From Candidatus Cloacimonadota bacterium (GTDB taxonomy: Bacteria > Cloacimonadota > Cloacimonadia > Cloacimonadales > WRIO01), in contig JAGOCT010000051.1 of NCBI GenBank assembly GCA_017998585.1, forward strand, positions 1 to 8,885: DNA of 8,885 nucleotides, read 5' to 3'. Below, one piece after another: positions 1-6,408 of this stretch (the stretch's first letter is position 1; every line of letters starts with the position of its first letter). The position numbers were made by a program, and so were the translations under genes. The notes below the pieces were generated by a model that saw only the letters and a program-made list of their open reading frames with translations, was not told where the DNA came from and ran no database searches.

Positions 1-47
1 TCAGGAGTAATCCAATTATAGATTTGAAGATTATTCATAATATCCAT
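1..47 (-). CDS. 5' end of an unidentified gene coupled to the DUF432-like gene (partial)
   Basis: Just downstream of the DUF432-like stop codon, the minus strand has an ATG at 47-45 preceded by GAGGG (52-56) with a 4-nt spacer. The frame stays open to the window edge and encodes 15 codons beginning MDIMNNLQIYNWITP. The SD overlaps the previous gene's stop codon, so translation is probably coupled. A second ATG lies three codons in. Too little is visible to assign a family. DUF432 genes are, to my recollection, sometimes found beside mechanosensitive (MscS-type) channel genes, so a membrane channel is one possibility, but nothing in these 15 residues proves it. Confidence 0.5.
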   Translation of the reverse strand, partial: MDIMNNLQIYNWITP

Positions 48-51
48 ATAT

Positions 52-56
52 CCCTC
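52..56 (-). promoter_or_regulatory. SD overlapping a stop codon (translational coupling)
   Basis: The minus strand reads GAGGG four bases before the ATG at 47. It overlaps the TGA stop (57-55) of the upstream gene. This arrangement supports a real downstream gene in the same mRNA. Confidence 0.5.
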
Positions 57-816
57 AACTGATAAACGAACGGAAATTACTGATTCGTTTAATTAATCTG
101 CTTTGCTGTCTGATATCTTCTCTTGGAAGTGTAAGTTGAACAGTATTTTCAAAAGGGAGGATTTCTATTGGATTTTCCTTATCGTCTCCTATATAATCAA
201 TTTTCATCATGTTTGTCCATAATTGATTATTTTTAAGACAAATTCCTAAAAATTCAGTTCTGATAACAAGTTGTTTTAAAGGATAGGTATAATTTGACTG
301 ATTATTGATGATGATCGGGCAGATAATCGCTCCGTTTTGATAGTCAATCTGATTATCATTGAACACCGCTTCTGCAGTGTCATGATAGCAAAGTTCTCCA
401 TCTAGCGGGTCGCCCAGCCAGGTAAATTGTTCGGGAATGATTGAAAGTTGTTTAAGTTTAATTTCTTTTTCTGGAGTTTTTAACACAATTTCAACAAAAG
501 CGGGAATCTGCTCATATAAGCAGATTTTTTCACCAGCAAGTACTGATGTAGGGTTTTTAAACTCAGTAAGGACAGGTTTATCTGGTAAAACTGGTTTTAG
601 GTAAATAGTCGGATAAGGTTCTGAAAACACCCATTTTTCACTTTGATATACTTCAAAAACAGAATCGTCATGAATGCTTATATGATCATAATGACTCAGA
701 TAATGATAACTTAACTCCCAACTGTCACCATTGTATCGAAGCCAAAATTCCAGACGATGGATGATTATTTTTTTACTCTCATTTATCTGGAAATTCATTG
801 GATCAAATATCTTCAT
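55..816 (-). CDS. DUF432-like protein of unknown function
   Basis: A 253-residue soluble protein with no signal peptide and no membrane segment, predicted cytoplasmic and rich in beta-strand-like stretches. The most distinctive motif is WLGDPLDGELCY at residues 133-144, which resembles the conserved W-G-x-x-x-GELCY signature I associate with DUF432, a family described mainly from archaea and some bacteria with no known reaction. The ATG at 816 is preceded by GAGGAG (822-827) with a 5-nt spacer, which fixes the start. A TTGACA/TATTAT promoter lies just upstream, and a terminator separates the gene from glyA, so it begins its own transcription unit. Its stop overlaps the SD of the next gene, so the two products may act together. 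The coding call is firm; the family assignment is from memory of the motif and is moderate. Confidence 0.65.
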   Translation of the reverse strand: MKIFDPMNFQINESKKIIIHRLEFWLRYNGDSWELSYHYLSHYDHISIHDDSVFEVYQSEKWVFSEPYPTIYLKPVLPDKPVLTEFKNPTSVLAGEKICLYEQIPAFVEIVLKTPEKEIKLKQLSIIPEQFTWLGDPLDGELCYHDTAEAVFNDNQIDYQNGAIICPIIINNQSNYTYPLKQLVIRTEFLGICLKNNQLWTNMMKIDYIGDDKENPIEILPFENTVQLTLPREDIRQQSRLIKRISNFRSFIS

Positions 817-841
817 AAATTCTCCTCACTTCCTAATGTAC

Positions 842-869
842 ATAATAATATAATTTTGTATTTTGTCAA
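842..869 (-). promoter_or_regulatory. Sigma70-type promoter for the DUF432-like gene
   Basis: On the minus strand a perfect -35 TTGACA (869-864) is followed after 16 nt by TATTAT (847-842), five of six matches to the -10 consensus. It lies 25 nt upstream of the ATG at 816 and downstream of the glyA terminator. Confidence 0.65.
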
Positions 870-911
870 GAATAGAATTGAAGATTTTAGAAAAATTTTA
901 TAAAGTATGAT

Positions 912-941
912 AAAAAAGAGACGCTTTTAACAGCGTCTCTT
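912..941 (-). terminator. Intrinsic terminator of the ptb-rpiB-glyA operon
   Basis: A perfect 10-bp inverted repeat (932-941 with 916-925, AAGAGACGCT on the minus strand) encloses a 6-nt loop. On the minus strand it continues into a T-run (positions 917-912). It begins about 20 nt after the glyA stop, in the right place and orientation to end the operon. Confidence 0.9.
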
Positions 942-962
942 CTAAAGTATCAGATTTAATGA

Positions 963-2258
963 TTAAATCATATCTTTGTATAGTGGGAATTTGACTGTTA
1001 ATTCACGAACAGCTTGTTTGATTTCAGTTAGTTTTTCTTCGTTTGCATAATTTTCATGAACTGATTTAATAAAACTTGCGATATTTTTCATTTCAGTTTC
1101 TTTCATGCCACGAGTTGTTACTGCTGGAGTACCAATACGGATGCCGGAAGCAACGAATGGAGAACGTGTATCAAACGGAACAGTATTTTTATTGACAGTA
1201 ATGCCCGCTAAATCCAAAGATTCTTCCATTTTTTTTCCTGAAGGTCCGCCTTCTTCTTCGGTACCGAGATTAACCAGCATCAGATGGTTATCTGTTCCAC
1301 CAGAAACCAGTTTTAATCCTAAAGTTTGCAATTCGTTTGCCAGAGCTGACGCATTGTTAATTACTTGTTGCTGATATTTTTTATAATCTTCAGATAATGC
1401 TTCTTTAAATGCAACTGCTTTGGCTGCGATGATGTGCATTAATGGACCACCCTGAATACCAGGGAATACTTTTGAATCCACTGTTTGAGCATACTGCTCT
1501 TTACAGAGAATAAGACCTGAACGGGGTCCTCTAAGGGTTTTATGGGTTGTCGTCGTTACGATGTCTGCATAAGGAACAGGATTTTGATGTAATCCTGCTG
1601 CTACCAGACCAGCAATATGAGCCATATCTACCATTAATTTTGCACCAACAGCATCAGCAATCTCTCTGAATTTGGCAAAATCTATTTTTCTTGGATAAGC
1701 ACTAGCGCCGGTTAAAATCATGGCCGGTTTATGTTGTTGAGCCAGCTCCATAATTTTATCATAATTAAACTGTTCAGTACTTGGATCTACACCATAATGA
1801 ATAATATTGTAGAATTGACCAGAGAAACTGAGTGGATGACCATGAGTTAAATGACCGCCATGAGCCAGTTCTAGACTGAGAACCGTATCTCCTGGATTAA
1901 CGAGTGAAAAATAAGCTGCCATGTTTGCCTGTGACCCTGAATGAGCCTGAACGTTGGCATGTTCAGCATTAAATAATTCTTTTGCTCTTTCGATTGCCAG
2001 TTTTTCAGCTTCATCTACATATTCACAGCCACCATAGTATCTGCCGTATAAGTTATAATTGACTTTACCTGTTTTTTTTGACCAACGGTATGGGTAACCT
2101 TCTGCATACTTGTTTGTTAAAACAGAACCGGCAGCTTCAAGTACAGCACGTGAAACGTAGTTTTCAGATGCGATCAGTTCAAGATTTTCTTCCTGGCGTG
2201 TTAGTTCTTTGTGCATCGCAACATAAAGTTCAGGATCAAATTGTTTGATGTGTTCCAT
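963..2258 (-). CDS. glyA: Serine hydroxymethyltransferase (GlyA)
   Basis: A cytoplasmic PLP enzyme interconverting serine plus tetrahydrofolate with glycine plus 5,10-methylene-THF, the main one-carbon source. The 431-residue protein is collinear with bacterial GlyA (about 415-420). Visible signatures are LIASEN (28-33), [10 protein letters not shown] (47-56), YYGGCEYVD (74-82), HSGSQAN (106-112), [10 protein letters not shown] (131-140), VDMAHIAGL (210-218), the PLP-lysine segment [14 protein letters not shown] with Lys240, FPGIQGGP and the C-terminal [14 protein letters not shown]. Compared with E. coli GlyA, about 14 extra residues (57-70) lie between the conserved Glu53 and Tyr74-Tyr75, in the loop that forms the folate site across the dimer interface. 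The ATG at 2258 has GAGG (2264-2267) 5 nt upstream. It is the last gene of a four-gene operon, 14 nt after rpiB, and is followed by a strong terminator. The rpiB-glyA neighbourhood also occurs in Bacillus. Confidence 0.97.
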   Translation of the reverse strand: MEHIKQFDPELYVAMHKELTRQEENLELIASENYVSRAVLEAAGSVLTNKYAEGYPYRWSKKTGKVNYNLYGRYYGGCEYVDEAEKLAIERAKELFNAEHANVQAHSGSQANMAAYFSLVNPGDTVLSLELAHGGHLTHGHPLSFSGQFYNIIHYGVDPSTEQFNYDKIMELAQQHKPAMILTGASAYPRKIDFAKFREIADAVGAKLMVDMAHIAGLVAAGLHQNPVPYADIVTTTTHKTLRGPRSGLILCKEQYAQTVDSKVFPGIQGGPLMHIIAAKAVAFKEALSEDYKKYQQQVINNASALANELQTLGLKLVSGGTDNHLMLVNLGTEEEGGPSGKKMEESLDLAGITVNKNTVPFDTRSPFVASGIRIGTPAVTTRGMKETEMKNIASFIKSVHENYANEEKLTEIKQAVRELTVKFPLYKDMI

Positions 2259-2272
2259 TTTTTCCTCTTGTT

Positions 2273-2707
2273 TTAGTTTTTTTCTATTTTTTCAATACGT
2301 TTTAAATGTCTTGGATCATTGCTGAAAGGAGTATCTAACCAAGTTTTTACAATGTCTTTTGCCTGTTCTTCCGGTGTAAATCTTCCGGCTAAAACAAGAA
2401 TATTTGAGTCATTATGTTCTCTGGATAATTTGGCAAACTCACTGCAATGACATAACGCTGCACGGATTCCGCTAAATTTATTAGCTACAATACTCATTCC
2501 TATTCCACTACCACATATCAATATCCCTTTTTCCTGATGATGGTTGGCAACTGCCTGGGCGACTGCTTTACCGGTGTCAGGATAGTCCATTGAATCGGTA
2601 TTGTAAGTGCCATAATCATGATACTCAATGCCAATTGATTGTAAATATGCTTTGATGATTTCTTTCATTTCAAAGCCGGCATGATCTGAACCAATTGCGA
2701 TTTTCAT
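2273..2707 (-). CDS. rpiB: Ribose-5-phosphate isomerase B (RpiB)
   Basis: Interconverts ribose 5-phosphate and ribulose 5-phosphate in the non-oxidative pentose phosphate pathway (RpiB/LacA family, cytoplasmic). From the chosen start it has 144 residues, close to the usual 145-150. Visible hallmarks are SDHAGFEMK (residues 7-15, phosphate-binding Asp8/His9), the DYGTY and MDYPD segments, [12 protein letters not shown] with the catalytic Cys65, [10 protein letters not shown], and SREHNDSN with His98. An in-frame GTG at 2722 would add five residues (MKEEN) but has no SD. The ATG at 2707 has GAGG (2713-2716) with a 5-nt spacer and gives the family's typical N-terminus [11 protein letters not shown], so it is preferred. 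The related LacA and allose-6-phosphate isomerase activities are less likely beside glyA with no sugar operon nearby. Confidence 0.95.
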   Translation of the reverse strand: MKIAIGSDHAGFEMKEIIKAYLQSIGIEYHDYGTYNTDSMDYPDTGKAVAQAVANHHQEKGILICGSGIGMSIVANKFSGIRAALCHCSEFAKLSREHNDSNILVLAGRFTPEEQAKDIVKTWLDTPFSNDPRHLKRIEKIEKN

Positions 2708-2712
2708 ATTTT

Positions 2713-2716
2713 CCTC
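2713..2716 (-). promoter_or_regulatory. SD that selects the rpiB start
   Basis: GAGG on the minus strand lies 5 nt before the ATG at 2707, the same spacing as at glyA. It falls inside the five-codon extension that the GTG at 2722 would create, and this argues against that longer form. Confidence 0.7.
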
Positions 2717-2743
2717 TTTCACAAAGCGTGGTTTGCGATACTT

Positions 2744-3658
2744 CTATTTCTCATCTGCCATTAGACAGGAGAGTGCAATGCAATAATACTTAGATTTAGC
2801 GCTTTCACTTCTTGACATTACGACTACTGGTTTGACTGTACCCTGGATTAAACCAGCCAGTTCTCCTCCTGCAAAAAGCATAAGCCCTTTATAGAAGATA
2901 TTGGATGATTCGATAGAAGGGCAAATTAACACATCCGCATCACCTTCAAGTGGTGTTGGAACCCCCTTAATCTTAACACTTTCAGGATCACAGGCAAGAA
3001 ATAAGTCAACCGGTCCGTCAATAATACATTCAGGTAACTGTTTTCTTTCCACCATTTTACAAATCGCTGCATAATCCAGCGTGCTTTGAAAATGAGCAGA
3101 TACTTTTTCTGCTGCACTGAGTAGGGCTACTTTTGGCTTTTCAATTCCAAACTTCTTTGCCATATTTACGGAGTATTTTACCATGGCAATCTTCTGATCC
3201 AGATCTGGGTATGGTAATACTGCTGTATCACTGACAAAAAGGAGCTTTTTATATTTTGGCACTTCAACAGCACAAACATAAGACATGACTGTTTTGGGAG
3301 GGAGTAAGCCTTTTTCTTTGTCAAGCACCGCTTTTAAAAATTTATCGGTATTAACCAGGCCTTTCATTAGAACATCGGCTTTATTTTCACGAACAAGTTT
3401 TACAGCTTCTTGAGTTGCCTGTATTTCATTATCAAAATGAATAATCTCAAAGTTTGAATAATCGATATTTTCTGACTGACAAAGTTGTTTGATTTTTTCT
3501 GCGTTACCCAGCATAATGGGATGAATAAATCCATTTTGGACTGCTTCATTGATAGCGCCTAAGGTGTTTTGATCCTCAGCCACAGCAATTGCGATTCTGC
3601 GTTTAGGTAAACCTTTTACTTTCTCTACCAGTTGGTCAAGACTTGTAATTGATGACAT
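2744..3658 (-). CDS. Phosphate butyryl/acetyltransferase family protein, divergent paralogue (Ptb1)
   Basis: A PTA_PTB-family enzyme, expected to convert an acyl-CoA plus phosphate to acyl-phosphate plus CoA in the cytoplasm. Its 304 residues match phosphate butyryltransferase length (about 300) rather than the longer Pta. Visible family segments are VLMKG (96-100), KAVLDKEKGLL (109-119), KLLFVSDTAV (138-147), LDQKIAMVK (153-161), KPKVALLSAAEKV (174-186), IIDGP (212-216), EGDADVLICPSIESSN (238-253) and VVVMSRSES (278-286). It departs from the consensus where its neighbour does not: DGPLALD is replaced by DGPVDLFLACD, SPVAGQAD by TPLEGDAD, and SRGDS by SRSES, so it may use a different acyl group. 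The ATG at 3658 has AGGA (3665-3668) with a 6-nt spacer and follows ptb2 by 13 nt. No acyl kinase gene is in the window. The family call is firm; the substrate is unknown. Confidence 0.9.
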   Translation of the reverse strand: MSSITSLDQLVEKVKGLPKRRIAIAVAEDQNTLGAINEAVQNGFIHPIMLGNAEKIKQLCQSENIDYSNFEIIHFDNEIQATQEAVKLVRENKADVLMKGLVNTDKFLKAVLDKEKGLLPPKTVMSYVCAVEVPKYKKLLFVSDTAVLPYPDLDQKIAMVKYSVNMAKKFGIEKPKVALLSAAEKVSAHFQSTLDYAAICKMVERKQLPECIIDGPVDLFLACDPESVKIKGVPTPLEGDADVLICPSIESSNIFYKGLMLFAGGELAGLIQGTVKPVVVMSRSESAKSKYYCIALSCLMADEK

Positions 3659-3671
3659 GATTATTCCTTTT

Positions 3672-4580
3672 TTAGTTTGAACTGGTTAAGGCTGCTAAGG
3701 CGATGGAGTAAAGTTTAGTCAGAGAAGAATCCCCTCTTGAGGACAGGATAGCAGGTACTTTAGCGCCTACAACATTAGCCGCAAGCTCAGAACCTAATAA
3801 TTTGGTACAGGTCTTGTAGAATACATTGCCAGATTCAATATTGGGGAATAAAATACAGTCTGCCTGACCAGCTACAGGGCTTTTTATCCCTTTTATCTCG
3901 CATGATTCTCTGTCAATACAACCGTCAAGCGCTAAAGGACCATCTACAATGGCTCCTTTAATGTCTCCACGATCAGCCATTTTTGCAATCAAAGCAGCAT
4001 CAGCACAAGATTGTATTTTGTAACTTACTTTTTCAGTGGCAGCCAGTAATCCTACTTTTGGCATTGGATTGCCTAAACAGTGAGCTGTGTTTATCAGATG
4101 TTTTACAATGGCAATTTTTTGATCAAGCTCAGGTAATGGAATAACCGCAACATCTCCAACAATTAATAAACGGTCATAACCGGTTGGTTCTATAACGGAT
4201 ACGTGGGTAAGAATTGATTTGCCTTTCATAATCCCGCGTTCTTTGTTTAAAATACAACGCATATAGTTGTCAGAACTGATAGTGCCTTTCATGATAATAT
4301 TACCATGACCGTGATTGATCATATCACAGCATTTTAAGCCGGCTTCAAGTTCATTCGTCTCATGAATAATCTCAAAACGGGTATGGTCAATTCCTGCTTC
4401 AGCACATAAGCTTTTTATTCTATTTTCATCACCAGTAACAGTAGCAGAAACGATATCCATAGAAATCGCCTCATTAACAGCTTCCAGCGTATGTAAATCA
4501 TTAGCATAAGCTACTACTAATCGTTTTTTAGGACGTAATTTTGCTTCTTCGAGCATGTGTTGCAGTTTGGTAATCTGCAT
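3672..4580 (-). CDS. Phosphate butyryltransferase-like enzyme (Ptb2)
   Basis: The first gene of the operon and the more canonical of two tandem PTA_PTB paralogues (302 residues). The family reaction is acyl-CoA plus phosphate to acyl-phosphate plus CoA, normally completed by an acyl kinase that makes ATP. Visible conserved segments are IIMKGTISSDNYMR (95-108), LLIVGDVAVIPLPELDQK (138-155), MPKVGLLAATEKV (173-185), ADAALIAKMADRGDIKGA (193-210), IVDGPLALD (211-219), KGIKSPVAGQADCILFPNIE (230-249), GNVFYK (251-256) and SSRGDS (280-285). The Arg in the terminal SRGDS segment corresponds to the phosphate/CoA-site region in characterised phosphotransacetylases. The ATG at 4580 follows a strong GGAGG (4588-4592) with a 7-nt spacer. 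The substrate could be butyryl-, branched-chain acyl- or acetyl-CoA; with ptb1 beside it, amino-acid fermentation is a reasonable inference. Confidence 0.92.
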   Translation of the reverse strand: MQITKLQHMLEEAKLRPKKRLVVAYANDLHTLEAVNEAISMDIVSATVTGDENRIKSLCAEAGIDHTRFEIIHETNELEAGLKCCDMINHGHGNIIMKGTISSDNYMRCILNKERGIMKGKSILTHVSVIEPTGYDRLLIVGDVAVIPLPELDQKIAIVKHLINTAHCLGNPMPKVGLLAATEKVSYKIQSCADAALIAKMADRGDIKGAIVDGPLALDGCIDRESCEIKGIKSPVAGQADCILFPNIESGNVFYKTCTKLLGSELAANVVGAKVPAILSSRGDSSLTKLYSIALAALTSSN

Positions 4581-4619
4581 AAATAAGCCTCCGAATTATG
4601 ATAATTTTGATAAGTTTAA

Positions 4620-4646
4620 ATTTTAATAAGCAATGATTTATGTCAA
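4620..4646 (-). promoter_or_regulatory. Promoter of the ptb2-ptb1-rpiB-glyA operon
   Basis: On the minus strand TTGACA (4646-4641) is followed after 15 nt by TAAAAT (4625-4620), 39 nt before the ptb2 ATG. The spacer is slightly short, but both boxes are good. No terminator separates it from the upstream glycosyltransferase gene, so readthrough may add to expression. Confidence 0.55.
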
Positions 4647-4669
4647 GCGAAATCAATAATTTTATGACT

Positions 4670-6124
4670 TCATTTAAATTCCATTGTTTTGATGCTTTGA
4701 ATACATTGGATTATGTTTGACAAAAGCGTGTTATCTTCAGTCCAAAGCATTTTAAAAATGAGTAGGGGAGTTAAAAAATGAAAGTTTTGTGTGAGATGTT
4801 TTAAGTCTGTGATTTCTGACGAGGTGAGCTGATAAATCTGGATTTCTCTTTCGATGAGTTTTAGAATTTTTTGGATTTGATCTTTATTAAAAATATAAAA
4901 CGCTTGATAATCATTTAAATTGATATTTTTTGGAAAAAAAAGATGAGAACCGATGATACGCCAAATAAGTGCCATAAGTTGATTATCTGAAATGATTTGT
5001 TTCATTTCAGGTACAAGATACTGACCGATTGGGTCTTGAATACTTTTATACAGAGATGGATGTGATCTATGATTGAGGATGTATTCACTAACAATCTCTG
5101 GATTAAACTCTTTACAAATATAATGATTGGGGCATTGGCTTAACTCATTACAGGGATAGCAAGTGATTTTTTCGTGATCAGGGAAAAATACAATCGTCTC
5201 ATTCTTATATGCCAGTGTTTCATAAGGATATGCACAACCCATAAAAATGGCAAATATTTTACAGCGAGTTAAAGATGCCAGATGCATGGTCCCTGTGTCA
5301 GAACTGATTAAATATTCAGACTGATCTAACAGATCACGAAGCTCTAATAATGAAGTTTGCCCAATCTGATTGGTTAAAAATTTCGGCTGATGAATTAATG
5401 GTAAAAATCGATCATAAAGTGTCATCTCACTTTTTACGCCTGTTAAAACTATCTGAAATCCATTATTTATGAGTGTATTAGCTATTTGAGCATAATCTTT
5501 GATCAATGGATGACGTTTTGAGTTTCGGGATCCAAGTTGCAGACAAATCAAACCCTTTCTACTCTCTTTCAGCTCTATTTCTTTTCTCTTTACTGATGAT
5601 ATCGTGTTTTGAAAAATCTTAACATTTGAGGATTGAGTCTGATTTTCGGCTGATAATTCAAGTCTCTGTATAAACTTTAAAAAAATATCCACTAAATTAA
5701 AAGTTCCCAAATGCCTGGTTTTCATGAAAGAAAGAATATAACTCATCCATTTATCATCGTACTCTCTGCCAGATTTAAATCCAAATTTCTGATTACTATG
5801 AACTCGTTTACAAATCTCAGCTGCCAGTTGAGAACTGTTCAAATTGATGATGATATCAAAGTGAAACCGATCAAGACTTAATAATAAATGAGAAGAATAA
5901 GTTGTATTGGCAAGACAGAGAGTATCATTCTCCTGATTGGTTAACAAATCAAGATTGACTGCTATTGGACGAAGATATCGCTTAAGCTGAAGTGTTTCAG
6001 TAAATATTTCGCTGTGTAGAAGATAGATTTCAATCTCTTGATATTGATCGAAGATGATGTCACATAGCGGAAAACTCTGTATGATATCACCCATTTTGGC
6101 TAATTGTATGATTAAAACTTTCAT
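4670..6124 (-). CDS. Glycosyltransferase family 9 (heptosyltransferase-like) with C-terminal extension
   Basis: GT9 enzymes transfer heptose or related sugars from a nucleotide donor to LPS core-type acceptors at the inner face of the cytoplasmic membrane. From the chosen start (484 residues) the features are MKVLIIQLAKMGDIIQSFP (1-19, the N-terminal nucleotide-sugar fold with GD), LQLGSRNSKRHP (195-206, donor-binding segment), LISSDTGTMHLASL (272-285, matching the family D-T-G-P-x-H-L-A motif but with Thr for Pro), and a four-Cys cluster C322-x2-C325-x5-C331-x5-C337 also known in other family members. Residues 348-484 form an unrecognised, helix-rich tail, whereas typical GT9 proteins end near 330-360. 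The ATG at 6124 gives the family-typical MKVLII start with GAGG 4 nt upstream; an ATG at 6145 with GAGGAAAGG before it would add seven residues. It is transcribed divergently from the envelope-protein gene. The exact sugar is unknown. Confidence 0.88.
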   Translation of the reverse strand: MKVLIIQLAKMGDIIQSFPLCDIIFDQYQEIEIYLLHSEIFTETLQLKRYLRPIAVNLDLLTNQENDTLCLANTTYSSHLLLSLDRFHFDIIINLNSSQLAAEICKRVHSNQKFGFKSGREYDDKWMSYILSFMKTRHLGTFNLVDIFLKFIQRLELSAENQTQSSNVKIFQNTISSVKRKEIELKESRKGLICLQLGSRNSKRHPLIKDYAQIANTLINNGFQIVLTGVKSEMTLYDRFLPLIHQPKFLTNQIGQTSLLELRDLLDQSEYLISSDTGTMHLASLTRCKIFAIFMGCAYPYETLAYKNETIVFFPDHEKITCYPCNELSQCPNHYICKEFNPEIVSEYILNHRSHPSLYKSIQDPIGQYLVPEMKQIISDNQLMALIWRIIGSHLFFPKNINLNDYQAFYIFNKDQIQKILKLIEREIQIYQLTSSEITDLKHLTQNFHFLTPLLIFKMLWTEDNTLLSNIIQCIQSIKTMEFK

Positions 6125-6128
6125 GAAT

Positions 6129-6132
6129 CCTC
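6129..6132 (-). promoter_or_regulatory. SD for the preferred glycosyltransferase start
   Basis: GAGG on the minus strand lies 4 nt before the ATG at 6124. A second SD (GAGG, 6153-6156, 7-nt spacer) serves an in-frame ATG at 6145. Both could work. Homology of the N-terminus favours 6124. Confidence 0.5.
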
Positions 6133-6155
6133 TCTCTTTTATCATTGCCTTTCCT

Positions 6156-6184
6156 CATTTATTCATAAAAGAGCTCTTTGTCAA
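6156..6184 (-). promoter_or_regulatory. Candidate promoter for the glycosyltransferase gene
   Basis: A perfect -35 TTGACA on the minus strand (6184-6179) is followed after 17 nt by a poor -10, TAAATG (6161-6156). A 12-bp perfect palindrome AAAGAGCTCTTT (6168-6179) lies in the spacer and touches the -35 box, so it could be an operator. If this -10 is used, the transcript would begin after the SD of the ATG at 6145, leaving only the ATG at 6124 with a usable SD. Confidence 0.4.
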
Positions 6185-6192
6185 GATTATTA

Positions 6193-6220
6193 TTGACTTT
6201 TGTAGTTTTTTCTGTTAAAT
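6193..6220 (+). promoter_or_regulatory. Candidate divergent promoter for the envelope-protein gene
   Basis: TTGACT (6193-6198) is followed after 16 nt by TTAAAT (6215-6220), with a TG just before it. The -35 box lies 8 bp from the opposing TTGACA of the glycosyltransferase promoter, giving a back-to-back arrangement. The -10 matches only four of six consensus bases. Confidence 0.35.
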
Positions 6221-6297
6221 GATTAAATAAAGTTGAAAGATTCATTCATGCAATGATGAAATTAAAACCATTTGATCAAAATTTCAACTATTTGCAT

Positions 6298-6319
6298 TAC
6301 AAGGCTTAACCACCTTGTA
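6298..6319 (+). other. Short hairpin over the upstream possible start codon
   Basis: TACAAGG (6298-6304) pairs perfectly with CCTTGTA (6313-6319) around an 8-nt loop. The right arm covers the first base of the ATG at 6319. It has no T-run, so it is not a standard terminator. It lies in the 5' leader if translation begins at 6409. Confidence 0.4.
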
Positions 6320-6408
6320 TGATCTGTAAAATTATCCTTTTGGGTATCTTGATAATTTGGATACTGTTGTTATCGTACTCAAGTATTATAAAATCGAAAA
6401 GAGTTTAT

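Noticed and set aside
51..63. 13-nt word TCCCTCAACTGAT repeated at 8411-8423
   Set aside because: A single 13-mer match in an AT-rich window of this size is expected by chance or nearly so, and the contexts differ.
1105..1374. Plus-strand 89-codon open frame
   Set aside because: It lies antisense to the strongly conserved C-terminal half of glyA, and its translation has no protein-like features. It is a shadow of glyA.
2926..3117. Minus-strand 63-codon open frame
   Set aside because: It lies in another frame inside ptb1, whose frame carries the conserved family motifs throughout.
4581..4669. Possible riboswitch or attenuator before ptb2
   Set aside because: The leader is short and AT-rich, and I see no stable helix or known riboswitch core.
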